Shown one piece after another: positions 18,812-28,312 of a DNA stretch of 64,000 nt. Below the pieces are notes generated by a model that was not told the origin of the DNA, did no database searches, and saw nothing but the letters and a program-made list of their open reading frames with translations. Position 1 is the stretch's first letter; each line of letters opens with the position of its first letter. Origin of the DNA: Myxococcales bacterium. Lineage in GTDB: Bacteria > Myxococcota_A > Polyangia > Fen-1088. Where the stretch lies: NCBI GenBank assembly GCA_022184915.1, contig JAGTJU010000003.1, positions 62,001-126,000 of the forward strand. The letters run 5' to 3'. The position numbers and the translations under genes were made by a program.

Positions 18812-21570
18812 CAGAAGCGATAACGCAGACCAAGGCGGGCGCGCAGCGGCGGATTCCGAAAAATGACCTGCCCCCACAGCGGTGTGTCGGCCTCGACCAC
18901 GGCCAGCGTGGTGCGCAGCGCGAGCACGTTCAGCACGTCGAAGAACACATCGATGTTTTGTCCGATGAGCGTGCGAAGATTCGCGCGGGCCTGAAAATCG
19001 ATGGAGGTGAAATCGGGCAGGCGCAAGGCCACGTCGTCATCCGGGTTGAGAGTGCCCCGTGAATCGAAACCTCGGCGGGTCGCAAAGCGCGAAAAGCCTC
19101 CGAAGACCGGGTCGAAGATGTACCGGTTGTAGGGCGGGCCCGACTGAAACTCGTAAACGCCCCCCATCGAGAGCCAGGGCAGCACCTGATAGCTGGCCAA
19201 AAAGCGCGCCACGTGGCGGATGTCCGCGTCGAGTGGGCCGTAGAAGTAGGGGGTTTGGCCGGGGTTATCCAAAAAGAGCGTGGCGAAGCTGGAATCCGCC
19301 GTGCCTTCGTAGCGCGACCAGGTGTAGGACGCGTTCATCCGCAAGAGCCCTTCGCGCTTGAGCATGCCCGCGGTGAAGCCCACGTAGCGGCGGCGGGCCT
19401 CATCGGGCGTCTCGAGATCGAAGACGAACTGGCTGCGGCCGTTTTTGAAGCCACCGTCTTGGCGAATGGCCGTGCCGCTTTGGTTCCAGATCGCGTTGGT
19501 CTCGAGATCCTCCCACTGGTGGTTGAACTTGCGGTAGACGAAGTCGCCCTTGGCCACGATGCCCGTCACAATCTCCCGCTCTGCACCCAGCGTCACTTCG
19601 TGGGTGCGCGGGGCGCGCAGCTTCGTGGCGCACGACGTGCCATCGGGGTTGCGCCCGTCAGGACCACAGGGCAAACCCACCGTCGTGGCCTGGTCGCCCC
19701 CCGTGAAGCGACAATCTCGCACGAACCCACCGATGTCCGTGTCGTAGAAGCATTGTCGGGTGGTCAGCTGCCGGCTGGTGAAAGCGGCCAGCGCCAGGAA
19801 GCCGGTATCGACGTAGTTGTTGTAGCTGGCCTTGATGACGGTGCGCCCGTCGTGGGTGGGATCCCAGGACACCGCGATGTGGGGCGTGACCGTGGCGATG
19901 TCGGTCACGATGCGTTCCCGATCGTCTTCGGACGTGGCCCGGTGAAATGCGAGCCCAGGCGTGATCGTCACGTAGCGGGTGGGGCGCCACTGATCGGACA
20001 GGTGCAGGAGCAGCTTGCGGCTGCCAATTTCGGTGCGCAGCCACCCCGAACGGCAGTTGCCGTTTTCGTCGCGGGGATCGTTCACACAGACTTCCTGGCG
20101 CAGGAACTCTTGTTGTCCGATGAAACCCAACACTTCATCCCCCGGCACGGTCCGGGCCGCCGGGTTGGACAGCGCCTCGAAGCGCAGGCCCAGCTTGAGG
20201 CCGTGGCTGCCGGTGCTTTTCGTATTCTTGAAGTAGGTCAGGTCACCCGAAAGCTCGGCCGTGCGCCGATACTGGCGGCTTTGGGACGTGAAGTTTCGGC
20301 GGGACAGGCCCGTCGCAAAGTCCACCTCTCCTGCCACATTCGAGCAGTTGGGGTCCCACAGGCAGGACTGAGGGCCCACATCCAAATAGATCTGCTGAAA
20401 ACCCGCCCTGGCCACCGCGATGAGATCGTCCGTGAGGACCGAGTTCAAGGACAGTCCGGTAAAGAGCGTGCGCTGAAACTGGCGCGCCTCGGCCTCCGGT
20501 TCCACGAGGGGACTCTGCAAGACGTTGCGGAAATCGCCCACAGAGTAGCTTCCCTTGAGCTCGAGCTTGTTGCGGGGGTTGACCTGCCAGGTCACCTTGG
20601 CGAGCCCATCGAAGCCCAGCACGGAAAAGGGCGGAGGGTCCGGCAGCTGCCGTGCCGGATCGGCCACGATGGTCGACGTCACGTTGACGAGCTGGCCGGA
20701 GACAAAAAACCAGATGCGGTCTTTTTGGATGGGACCGCCCACGTTCAAGCTCATCGTGGCCTGACGGTTGTTCCCGCGGTCGCGGTTGTCCTCGAAGAAA
20801 CGCATGTGCTCATCGGTGTAGGTCGCGGTGCCGTCCGCCTCGAAGCGGTTCGAGCCGCTCTTCGTGACGATGTTGATCACGCCCCCCGTGGTGCTCGAGT
20901 TTTCGGCGCCGAAGGACGCCGTTTGCACGTCGACCTGCGACATCGCATCGAAGCTGAAGTTCTGGCCGAAGGTCTGGGTGACGGGGTCGGTGGTCTGGAA
21001 GCCGTCCACCTGGTAGCTGTTGTTGAAAAACGAGCCGCCCCGCACCTGCGCGTTGCCGGTTCCCTGGCGGTCCACCGCGCCGGGGGTCAGCGCGGCGACG
21101 CCCTGAAAGCTGCGCGACGACAAGGGCAGTTTGTCGAGGAACTCGGCGTCGTAGCTTTCTCCCACGGTCGTGTTGTTCGTGTTGACCGCTGGCGCTTTGT
21201 CCTCGACGACGAACTCTTCGGCATTCTCGACACCCGCGCCCTCGACCTCCATCACCACGTCGAGATCGAGGGTTTTGCCCTGGCTGATCCGGAGATTGGT
21301 CTGCACCAGGGTCTTGAGCCGGGGCGCGGACGCCGTGAGCTTGAACGCCCCCGGCGTCAGCGCGGCGAACCGAAAACGCCCACCTTCGTCACTCACGGCC
21401 TGTTGGGCGCCGCCGATCTGCGTGGGCGATTCGAGCGTGAGCCGCACCCCCGCGAGCGGTGTGCCCGTTTGGTCCCAGACGGTGCCGCTGAGCGTGCCCG
21501 TGGTTTGCGCCCAAGCCGCCCCCGGGAGACATATCGACGCCAACGCCATGAGCACGTACACGAACTTCAT
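18811..21570 (-). CDS. TonB-dependent receptor with N-terminal carboxypeptidase-like domain (Oar-like)
   Basis: 919 residues. Signal peptide FVYVLMALASICLPGAAWA. Residues about 24-110 form a carboxypeptidase-regulatory-like Ig domain (GTLSGTVWDQTGTPLAGV). A plug domain follows (about 130-240, with VDRQGTGNAQVRGGSF), then a beta-barrel ending in the aromatic RLGLRYRF, typical of outer-membrane proteins. The architecture matches Oar/CirA-type receptors of Myxococcus and Bacteroidetes, which move large or unusual ligands; I cannot name the ligand. It lies 47 bases after the lipoprotein gene and overlaps the HEAT gene, so the three form a likely operon. The long antisense frame opposite is a shadow. 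Confidence 0.9.
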   Translation of the reverse strand: MKFVYVLMALASICLPGAAWAQTTGTLSGTVWDQTGTPLAGVRLTLESPTQIGGAQQAVSDEGGRFRFAALTPGAFKLTASAPRLKTLVQTNLRISQGKTLDLDVVMEVEGAGVENAEEFVVEDKAPAVNTNNTTVGESYDAEFLDKLPLSSRSFQGVAALTPGAVDRQGTGNAQVRGGSFFNNSYQVDGFQTTDPVTQTFGQNFSFDAMSQVDVQTASFGAENSSTTGGVINIVTKSGSNRFEADGTATYTDEHMRFFEDNRDRGNNRQATMSLNVGGPIQKDRIWFFVSGQLVNVTSTIVADPARQLPDPPPFSVLGFDGLAKVTWQVNPRNKLELKGSYSVGDFRNVLQSPLVEPEAEARQFQRTLFTGLSLNSVLTDDLIAVARAGFQQIYLDVGPQSCLWDPNCSNVAGEVDFATGLSRRNFTSQSRQYRRTAELSGDLTYFKNTKSTGSHGLKLGLRFEALSNPAARTVPGDEVLGFIGQQEFLRQEVCVNDPRDENGNCRSGWLRTEIGSRKLLLHLSDQWRPTRYVTITPGLAFHRATSEDDRERIVTDIATVTPHIAVSWDPTHDGRTVIKASYNNYVDTGFLALAAFTSRQLTTRQCFYDTDIGGFVRDCRFTGGDQATTVGLPCGPDGRNPDGTSCATKLRAPRTHEVTLGAEREIVTGIVAKGDFVYRKFNHQWEDLETNAIWNQSGTAIRQDGGFKNGRSQFVFDLETPDEARRRYVGFTAGMLKREGLLRMNASYTWSRYEGTADSSFATLFLDNPGQTPYFYGPLDADIRHVARFLASYQVLPWLSMGGVYEFQSGPPYNRYIFDPVFGGFSRFATRRGFDSRGTLNPDDDVALRLPDFTSIDFQARANLRTLIGQNIDVFFDVLNVLALRTTLAVVEADTPLWGQVIFRNPPLRARLGLRYRF

Positions 21571-21617
21571 GAAGGGAACTTCCTTGCGAGGATCGTCATG
21601 GCAACGCCGGCTGTCTC

Positions 21618-23444
21618 CTAATTGCGAGGCGAATAGTCATCGGGCCAGGCGCAGATCTGAACGCCGAAGTTTTGACACACCTGCCCCTGCCCGAGGTCGA
21701 GCGGCACCGACATGCCCTCGCGGGTGATCTCGGCCACCGCCCGGCACTGCTTCACTGTCTCCGTGTCGAGCAGGTTCTCGTCACAAAAGCGCAGGCAGAC
21801 GCCGCGGTTGTTGTACGGAAAGCAGGAATAGCCAGGTAGCGACTTACAACGCGAATCCACGAAGTCTTTCGGCTCTCGGCCTCGGTTCTGCTCCGCAAGA
21901 CGGTTGAGCGCGAAGGGGTCGCAGCCGAGGTAGCAGAACCCCACGTCGGCGGGGAAACAGGTGTAGCCCAGTTCCGAGAGCTCGTCTCCCGTGTCGTCGC
22001 AGCGGGCAAGCCCCACCCCACAGCGCTGCCCGTACCTGACGGGCGGCGAGTCGCAAAAACACGTGTTGCGGTTGCAGGCGAGGCCGAGCGCCGTGCACGT
22101 GGGATCGCCCGAGGCGTCGACCACGAGCTTGCCGTTCACCGTCGTGTTCACCCCACACTGAACCGCGCTGCGCCCGTTGATGATCTTGTCGAGCTTCGGC
22201 AGTGAACAGGCGGTTTGCACGCCCCGCAGCGGCAGATTGATCACCTGCTGGGGCGCCCGGGGGAGCACCTGGCCGTTTTCGTCGAGCTCACGGACTTCGT
22301 CGAACGAATCTTCACGGTATTCACCTTCCACCTGGATATCCCAGAGCCAGCGGATGGGCGTGTACCCGGGAGGATCTCTGCGCGTGCGGCGCGGGCGGCC
22401 TGCGCTCACGATCTGCCCGCCGACCCGGGTGCGGGATACACCGTTGATCGGATCGAAGGCCACCTGCGCCGGCACATAGGCCTTGCCCACGGGCACGGTG
22501 AGCACGGTGGTGGCCGCGGGGCCCTGCCCCGAGACGATCCGGGACACGTCGAAGGTGTCGAGGCGGGCGGCGTCGCTGCCCGCGGGCAAACGGTTGTTCG
22601 CCGCATCCGCCAAGGTCAGCCAGCCATCGGCCACGTAGCAGAAGGCCAGCTTGCGGCGGTACCAGATCTCCATCCGGGGACGGAAGGTGGCAGCGTCGGC
22701 CACCCCTTGCGGAACTTGCGTGCGCTCGTCGAGGATGGGGCAGTTGATCACCTTGCCGGTGTTCCGGGCCCGAAAGCCGCCGTCGTCGATCGCGTCGCGA
22801 AGCGTTCGGTACTGTTTGATGGCGTCGGGCTCGTACCCGGAGGGCACGGTGACCTCCACGATCTCCCAAAGCCCCGAGTAAAGCGCCCGGCTTCCGGCCA
22901 CGTCGGCCGGGGAGACATCGACGACGGGCCGCTGGTAGTCGTCGACGTTGCGCAACGGATCGATGAGCGCTTCACGAAACCGCACCGAGTAAACCCGTGC
23001 CCGCTGGCGATCGTCGAGCGCCTGACAACCGAGCGGATCCGCGCCGTCGACGTCGCAGAAGATCTTCGGGTTCACGTTCACCACGTTGGGGCCCCCGTTG
23101 ATGAAGTCCTGCCGGGTGCGTACCTCCCGCATGACGGGCGCCATGAGCGGCTTGCCGTCGGGGGTGAAGAAAAAATACATGGGGTTGACCCGCGCGGAGA
23201 CGGGCTCCCCGAAGGCGTCGCGCTGAACGGCCACGGACCCGAAGTTGTAGTACTCGGCCCGTGCGCCGCCCTCGAAGCCTGCTTCGGGGAACAAGGTCTC
23301 CGGCGGCTCGCCCCCCGTGTTGCCCGTGGACGGAAACAAGGCCGATAACTCCAACACGCCGAACGCCTCGTCACGGTATTCGTTCGTACAGGCGGAAGCC
23401 ACCGCGCTCAGCAGCGCCCAAGTCAAAAGCAGTCGCCGGCTCAT
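21618..23444 (-). CDS. Large Cys-rich lipoprotein upstream of TonB receptor
   Basis: 608 residues. Lipobox AVASAC gives Cys19 as the lipidated residue. No recognised domain in the first 400 residues. The C-terminal third carries many cysteine pairs (CTALGLACNRNTCFC, RCGVGLARC, CFPADVGFCYLGC, RFCDENLL), like the disulfide-rich Dickkopf/EGF-like stretches of myxobacterial surface proteins. Probably an outer-membrane surface partner of the receptor encoded next, similar in position to SusD-like lipoproteins but without their sequence. ATG 23444 was chosen because the signal peptide begins there. Confidence 0.78.
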   Translation of the reverse strand: MSRRLLLTWALLSAVASACTNEYRDEAFGVLELSALFPSTGNTGGEPPETLFPEAGFEGGARAEYYNFGSVAVQRDAFGEPVSARVNPMYFFFTPDGKPLMAPVMREVRTRQDFINGGPNVVNVNPKIFCDVDGADPLGCQALDDRQRARVYSVRFREALIDPLRNVDDYQRPVVDVSPADVAGSRALYSGLWEIVEVTVPSGYEPDAIKQYRTLRDAIDDGGFRARNTGKVINCPILDERTQVPQGVADAATFRPRMEIWYRRKLAFCYVADGWLTLADAANNRLPAGSDAARLDTFDVSRIVSGQGPAATTVLTVPVGKAYVPAQVAFDPINGVSRTRVGGQIVSAGRPRRTRRDPPGYTPIRWLWDIQVEGEYREDSFDEVRELDENGQVLPRAPQQVINLPLRGVQTACSLPKLDKIINGRSAVQCGVNTTVNGKLVVDASGDPTCTALGLACNRNTCFCDSPPVRYGQRCGVGLARCDDTGDELSELGYTCFPADVGFCYLGCDPFALNRLAEQNRGREPKDFVDSRCKSLPGYSCFPYNNRGVCLRFCDENLLDTETVKQCRAVAEITREGMSVPLDLGQGQVCQNFGVQICAWPDDYSPRN

Positions 23445-23605
23445 CGTTGCTCTCCGGGCCAGGGCTCTTTCCCGGCGCCGATTCTTCCTTTCAGCGGCCT
23501 CGAGACGCACGCCCCGACGTCGACAGTGCCCTCGTTTGTAACGCGTCCCCTGCCTGCGGGGAAGGAAATAGACGGAGCGGGGTCTGGCTTTCCCCGTCCC
23601 GCAGC

Positions 23606-24838
23606 CTAGGCCTTGTCCACCACCCGCACGAACGATCCGGCGGCGACCGCGGCCGTCTGGGGAGGCAAACAGATCAGCACGTCAGCGTCCGCCATGGCGA
23701 CGAGATCTCCCGAGCCCTGGAAGTCGAGGGGCTCCACCGTGAGGTCGACGCCCTGGCCCGCAAGACGCGCCGGCGCAAGGCTCGTGAAAGCCACCGGTGC
23801 CTGCGCCAAAGGCACCGCCAGGGGGAGCGCAAAGAAGCGGGGGGCCCAGGGGGGCAGGCCGGCCAGCCGGGCCAACACGGACCGTCCGAACAAGCCAAAC
23901 GCCACGAGGGCGGAGAGCGGATTGCCCGGTAGCCCCAACACCGGCACCCGCCGCCGGCCTGCAGCCACCTCCGCCAGCACGAAGGGCTTGCCGGGCCGCA
24001 TGGCCACACCGGCCAGGTGAAACGTGGCGCCCAGGCTCTCGAGCACGGCCTTGACGTGATCGTGTTTTCCTTTCGAGACGCCGCCCGTCACGATGACCAG
24101 GTCGGCGGCCAGCGCCACCTGAAGCATGTGCCGCAGTGCCGAGGGATCATCCGACACCGGGCCAAGGCCATGGCACTCCCCGCCGAAACGCTGCACGGCC
24201 GCGGTCAGCATGGCTTCATTGGAGTTGCGGATCTGGTGAGGGGCCGGACTGCCCCCCACGGGTACGACCTCGTTACCCGTGGTGATCACGGCCACCCGGG
24301 GGCGCCGGGTCACCAAGGGTACGGCCTTGCCCACGGAGGCGAGCAAGCCGAGGGTGGCCGGGTCCAGGCGCCGGCCCACGGGCACCACGGGCGCCCCGGC
24401 CAGCGCTTCGGCGGCCCGGGGAACCACGTTGTCCCCCGCTTGGATCCCGGCGGTGAAGAGCACGGTCGCTGCGTCGTTTGGGCTTCGCGACGTGTGCTCG
24501 ACCATCACGACGGCATCTGCCCCTTCGGGCAGGGGGGCGCCCGTCATGATCTCCACGCACTCACCGGCCGCGAGCTGCCCCGCGAAGCGCTCGCCTGCAG
24601 CCACCGTGCCCACGCAGGTGAGGCTGCGAGGTTCCGCGACGAGGTCGGCGGCTCTCACCGCGAAGCCGTCTCGGGTGCTGCGATCGAACGGAGGCTGGTC
24701 GCGATCGGCGCGCACCTCTTCGGCAAGCACGCGCCCCACGGCTTGGGCCAACGACACTCGTTCATGTCGTGCCGAGACGGGCAACGAAGCCGCGAACGCC
24801 TGAACCTGACCCAGAGCTTCCTCGAAGGACGCCAGCAT
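23606..24838 (-). CDS. moeA: Molybdopterin molybdenumtransferase
   Basis: 410 residues, as in E. coli MoeA. Motifs in order: DRSTRDGFAVRA, MTGAPLPEGADAVVMVE, TTGNEVVP, GGVSKGKHDHV and GLPGNPLSALVAF. Inserts molybdate into adenylylated molybdopterin to finish molybdenum cofactor. The ATG at 24838 begins LASFEEALGQV, the family N-terminus; the short upstream extension is not conserved-looking. 161 bases separate it from the lipoprotein gene downstream, so it probably has its own transcript. Works with moaA at 4.0-5.1 kb. Confidence 0.93.
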   Translation of the reverse strand: MLASFEEALGQVQAFAASLPVSARHERVSLAQAVGRVLAEEVRADRDQPPFDRSTRDGFAVRAADLVAEPRSLTCVGTVAAGERFAGQLAAGECVEIMTGAPLPEGADAVVMVEHTSRSPNDAATVLFTAGIQAGDNVVPRAAEALAGAPVVPVGRRLDPATLGLLASVGKAVPLVTRRPRVAVITTGNEVVPVGGSPAPHQIRNSNEAMLTAAVQRFGGECHGLGPVSDDPSALRHMLQVALAADLVIVTGGVSKGKHDHVKAVLESLGATFHLAGVAMRPGKPFVLAEVAAGRRRVPVLGLPGNPLSALVAFGLFGRSVLARLAGLPPWAPRFFALPLAVPLAQAPVAFTSLAPARLAGQGVDLTVEPLDFQGSGDLVAMADADVLICLPPQTAAVAAGSFVRVVDKA

Positions 24839-24913
24839 GGCGGCAAGGTTACCACCCCCGCCCGGCACACCGAAGAATCGAACCGGCGACGGCGCTCAGG
24901 CTAGACTTGAAGT

Positions 24914-25927
24914 ATGAAGTTCGCCACACGGCGCGACGGCAGCCGCGACGGGACGCTGTGGGTCGTTCGGCGCGATGGGTGTGTAGGCACGCCGGCCCCG
25001 GCGCCGTTCGACACGCTCCAGCGTGCGCTCGACGCGTGGCCGCGGGCCGCTCCCGTGCTCGAGGCGGTCCAGGCTGCCCTGGAGGCCGGTGCCGTGGCCG
25101 GCCACCCCGTGGACCCGGCCACTTTGGCGGCGCCGCTGCCTCGCGCCTACGAATGGCTCGACGCCTCCGCTTTTTTGAACCACGTCGTGCTGGCACGCAC
25201 AGCGCGGGGAGCGCTGCCCCCGGAGGACCTGGAGACGAACCCGCTCATGTACCAGGGCGGCAGCGGGGCGCTCGCAGGCCCCTGCGAACCGTTTTTGCTC
25301 GACGATCCCAGCTTGGGCCTCGACTTCGAGGCCGAGCTCGGCGTCATTCTGGGTGACGTGCCGCTCGGGGTCTCGGAAGACCATGCGCTGGCCTGCGTAC
25401 GCCTGGTCACGCTGCTCAACGACTGGACGTACAGAAACCTTGTGCCGGGCGAGCTGGCCAAGGGGTTCGGGTTCCTGCAGGCGAAGCCCACGACCGCTTT
25501 TGCGCCCTTTGTGGTCACGCCCGACGAACTGGGCGCGTATTGGAACGAGGGGCGCCCCGACCTGACCGTCACCTGCTCACTGAATGGCCGCCGCGTGGGC
25601 CAGTTGTCCACGCGGCAGATGCACTTTTCGTTCGGCGCGTTGGTCGCCCACGCGGCGCGCACGCGGAGGCTGACGGCAGGCACGCTGCTCGGCAGCGGCA
25701 CCATCTCCCAGGACGATCCCCATGGCGGCTTCGCTTGCATCGCCGAGCAACGCGCCCGGGCGCTCGTTGCGGGCGGCGAGCTACACGCCTATCTCGCGGC
25801 GGGAGATCGGGTGCGTATCGAAGCGGAGGCGCCGGGGCTACCCGCGTTGCGGCTCTTCGGCGCGCTCGATCTGCACGTCACGGGACCACAAACCGGTCCA
25901 GGAACGCCTCCGAGAGCAGGAGCCTGA
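24914..25927 (+). CDS. Fumarylacetoacetate hydrolase family protein
   Basis: 337 residues. The C-terminal FAH fold is clear: LDFEAELGVILG supplies acidic metal ligands, followed by LLNDWTYRNL, GFGFLQAKPTTAF, LTVTCSLNGRRVG and GSGTISQDDPHGG. Members split C-C bonds in 2,4-dioxo acids using Mg2+ or Ca2+; fumarylacetoacetase itself (tyrosine breakdown) is the best-known. Here the N-terminal 75 residues look like the shorter two-domain form often annotated FAA hydrolase. The last 50 bases overlap the convergent DUF1592-type gene. Confidence 0.88.
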   Translation: MKFATRRDGSRDGTLWVVRRDGCVGTPAPAPFDTLQRALDAWPRAAPVLEAVQAALEAGAVAGHPVDPATLAAPLPRAYEWLDASAFLNHVVLARTARGALPPEDLETNPLMYQGGSGALAGPCEPFLLDDPSLGLDFEAELGVILGDVPLGVSEDHALACVRLVTLLNDWTYRNLVPGELAKGFGFLQAKPTTAFAPFVVTPDELGAYWNEGRPDLTVTCSLNGRRVGQLSTRQMHFSFGALVAHAARTRRLTAGTLLGSGTISQDDPHGGFACIAEQRARALVAGGELHAYLAAGDRVRIEAEAPGLPALRLFGALDLHVTGPQTGPGTPPRAGA

Positions 25928-27116
25928 CGGGAAACTCCTGCACATCCGCTTGCGCGTTGGCCAACTCCTCGGCAAGCGCCCGCTGCTCTGGGTTTTCGAG
26001 GTCGACGGGCTTCCCTGTAAGGTACTTCCACCAGTGGGCCAGGTGGCATTGGTAGGCCCTCACGGACGTCACCACGCGCGTGCCAAACTCCTCGATGCCC
26101 AGTCCCTTCACGCCCGGGGACTCGAGGGTCAAGGTCCATCGGGGCAGGGTGGGAAAGCCATTTTCTTCCGTGCGATGGTTACCCAGCCGGTCGTAGTCCT
26201 CGAAGAGCGTGCCGACGCCGTCAATCTCCTTGTGGCACGCGAGGCACTCCGGCTCGTACAGACTCCGGTACCTGTCCACTGTCGTGTCGCCCTTTGTACG
26301 AACGAGGGGTCGGGTGGGTCCGGGGGGCGTGGGCGTCTTCGCGCAGAGGACCTTTTCGAGGACAAAAACCCCACGCGCCGGGAGGTTGTAGAGGGGCTCG
26401 TCCGAGAGGATGAACTGGGAGACGCTTTGCAGACTGCCCGCGCGCACCACCACACCCGGCAGGCTCAGAAGGCCCGAACGGGTGTTATCTTCGTAGCTTC
26501 CGAGCCGCAGGTCCTTGAAGTTCCCAGGATCGAAGGCTGAGGGCCGGAAACGAAACCGCGTGGGGCGCCTGGCGAGGAAGTCGTCGAGTGCGTCTTGGCT
26601 TCGGTACGCGAAGATCACGAAGGCCTGCACCTCTTGCGACTTCATCTTCACGTCGCTCAGCGTAGCGTCGTCCGAACGCTCGAGCGGCTCGAGGTCGAGC
26701 CACTCTCGGGTGAACGCACTCAGCCCGCGGCCGGATCTCTCGTCGCGCAGGGCCGTGCGCACCACGTTTTCGAGGTCCTGGGGTGTGGCCGCGCCTGGGT
26801 TGCGGACCGCCTCTGCCAAAGTGGCATCCGGCGCACCACGCCACAGCAGTTTGGCAACCTGGGTGATGAAGGCCTCCTCGTCCACACGCGGGGGTGTGGC
26901 AGGCTCGCCCATGTCGAGAGGGGCGCGTGCCTCCCTGCCCTGGCCATCTGCCGGCGGAGACGAGGGACTTGCGGCATCGAAGGACTCGCTGGCGCCTGCA
27001 TCAACCCCCGCCCGGACGGCCAAAAGATGGGACTGCGGCTCGCAGGCGCACACGGCCCCCACGAGGGCACCGGCGGCCCCCCACACACGTACCCTGTGCA
27101 TCGACGCCCGGGTCAT
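25878..27116 (-). CDS. DUF1592/DUF1588-type lipoprotein coupled to sigma/anti-sigma operon
   Basis: 412 residues. The lipobox GAVCAC places the lipidated Cys at 25. After a variable linker, residues about 90-200 resemble DUF1592 (FTREWLDLEPL and following). About 250-330 resemble DUF1588, including RGVFVLEKVLC, a CXXCH-like CLACHKEIDG and the following FEDYDRLG. The C-terminus resembles DUF1585. Compared with the two longer relatives at 35.6-37.4 and 45.9-47.6 kb it lacks most of the N-terminal DUF1587/DUF1595 part. CXXCH could bind c-type heme, but this is not shown for the family. The ATG at 27116 overlaps the preceding stop (ATGA), coupling it to the regulators. Confidence 0.78.
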   Translation of the reverse strand: MTRASMHRVRVWGAAGALVGAVCACEPQSHLLAVRAGVDAGASESFDAASPSSPPADGQGREARAPLDMGEPATPPRVDEEAFITQVAKLLWRGAPDATLAEAVRNPGAATPQDLENVVRTALRDERSGRGLSAFTREWLDLEPLERSDDATLSDVKMKSQEVQAFVIFAYRSQDALDDFLARRPTRFRFRPSAFDPGNFKDLRLGSYEDNTRSGLLSLPGVVVRAGSLQSVSQFILSDEPLYNLPARGVFVLEKVLCAKTPTPPGPTRPLVRTKGDTTVDRYRSLYEPECLACHKEIDGVGTLFEDYDRLGNHRTEENGFPTLPRWTLTLESPGVKGLGIEEFGTRVVTSVRAYQCHLAHWWKYLTGKPVDLENPEQRALAEELANAQADVQEFPVRLLLSEAFLDRFVVP

Positions 27117-28312
27117 CGCAACGCCCGTGCGAACCGCCCTTCTGGAAACCGCGCGAGATAGGCCGCGCGATCGGCCGCGGCCTCGCGGTCGCGCCCGAGC
27201 CGCCCGAGGCAGCGTGCACGGCCCCACAACGCACGCTCTTTCACGTCGTCGCTCACGCCGCCGGCAGCCGCCAGCACCGCCGTGAAGTCGGTCACCGCCC
27301 GCTCGCAGCGCGAAAGACCCAGCAACTCGGCGCGAATCACGCGCAGTTCGGCGTCGCGGCCTGTGTTCCCCAGCTGCGCGTCCCCAAGCAGCGCCAGGGC
27401 TTCCGACCGGCGGTTCAGGACGAGGTACGCGTCGATGCGCGCCCTTTGGGCCTCGTGGGAAAGAAGACCGCGAGGGAAGCGTTGGGCATAAGCGCGCAAG
27501 TCGACGAGCGCGCCCTCGGCGTCGCGCGCGTGGCGCAGCTTCCCGAGCGCCTGCGCGAGCAGGGCGCTTTCCTGCGCCAGCGGCCCCGGCGCCCGCGGCG
27601 GCTCCGGGCGCACCGAGCCGGGCGCGGGCCACGACGAAGAGGCTCCGCGGGGCGGGGCCATCGGCGGGAGGGCCGCAGGCGCCAGTTCGGGCCCGGGCGG
27701 CAGGGGTTCCGGCACCGCTGGCATGGCTGCCACGGCGGCGTTGGCCTCGGGTTGCGGGACTGCAGCCGCCGCGGCCAGCTGCACGCGCCGGCGGGCGCGC
27801 GGCCGACGGCCCGCCTCGTTCGTCAGCGCGGCCACGGCTGGGCTGGCCACGGCTGGGCTGGCCACGGCTGGGCTGGCCACGGCTGGGCTGGGCGCCGCAG
27901 GCGCAGGCAGAGGGGGCACGGAAGCCGGCGGCGCGGGCGGCTCCAGACGCTCCTCCGCCGCGCGGGGCGGCCGCGGGCGCCGAGGCCCTGAGCGGGCGGG
28001 CGGCGCGCCCAGGGTGACCACCAGAGGCCCGATTTCGATGCGCCCCCGCAAAAGGCCCGACTGCGCCGCTGCCACCACCCCGGCGCTGAGCCCGAGCACG
28101 CCCACGACAGCCCAGCGCACGAAGCCCAGCGTACGCCGCGGGCGTGCCTGCGTTGCCCCGCGCACGCGGCGGTACACCCGAGACAAAGCCGCGTCGTCGA
28201 GGGGACGGGGTTCGCTCACGCGCCCGAACAACGAGGCCAATTTACGGAGGTCCTCAGGAGCGCCTTCGCGCGAGGCCTCGCTGAGAACGCGGACCGGCTC
28301 CGAAGGCTTCAT
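27113..28312 (-). CDS. Membrane-spanning anti-sigma candidate with TPR-like periplasmic domain
   Basis: 399 residues. The start ATG overlaps the sigma-factor stop (ATGA). The N-terminal 60 residues are helical and basic, fitting a cytoplasmic sigma-binding region. One membrane helix follows near 64-86 (WAVVGVLGLSAGVVAAA), then a Pro/Ala-rich stalk including four SPAVA repeats. A C-terminal helical-repeat domain (about 280-395) has paired helices such as RALWGRARCLGRLGRDREAAAD. The anti-sigma role is inferred from position and topology; no zinc anti-sigma motif is seen. Confidence 0.72.
   Translation of the reverse strand: MKPSEPVRVLSEASREGAPEDLRKLASLFGRVSEPRPLDDAALSRVYRRVRGATQARPRRTLGFVRWAVVGVLGLSAGVVAAAQSGLLRGRIEIGPLVVTLGAPPARSGPRRPRPPRAAEERLEPPAPPASVPPLPAPAAPSPAVASPAVASPAVASPAVAALTNEAGRRPRARRRVQLAAAAAVPQPEANAAVAAMPAVPEPLPPGPELAPAALPPMAPPRGASSSWPAPGSVRPEPPRAPGPLAQESALLAQALGKLRHARDAEGALVDLRAYAQRFPRGLLSHEAQRARIDAYLVLNRRSEALALLGDAQLGNTGRDAELRVIRAELLGLSRCERAVTDFTAVLAAAGGVSDDVKERALWGRARCLGRLGRDREAAADRAAYLARFPEGRFARALR
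27831..27890 (-). repeat. Four perfect 15-bp tandem repeats (SPAVA)
   Basis: The unit gccacggctgggctg (plus-strand reading) is repeated four times without a mismatch, encoding Ser-Pro-Ala-Val-Ala on the minus strand in the stalk of the anti-sigma candidate. Perfect identity points to recent expansion. Confidence 0.95.

Noticed and set aside
19213-21621. Plus-strand frame of 802 codons opposite the TonB receptor
   Set aside because: Composition (Arg/Gly/His-rich) and lack of any domain mark it as a shadow.
27831-27890. Tandem repeats as a possible CRISPR array
   Set aside because: Units are contiguous 15-mers with no spacers and lie inside a coding sequence.
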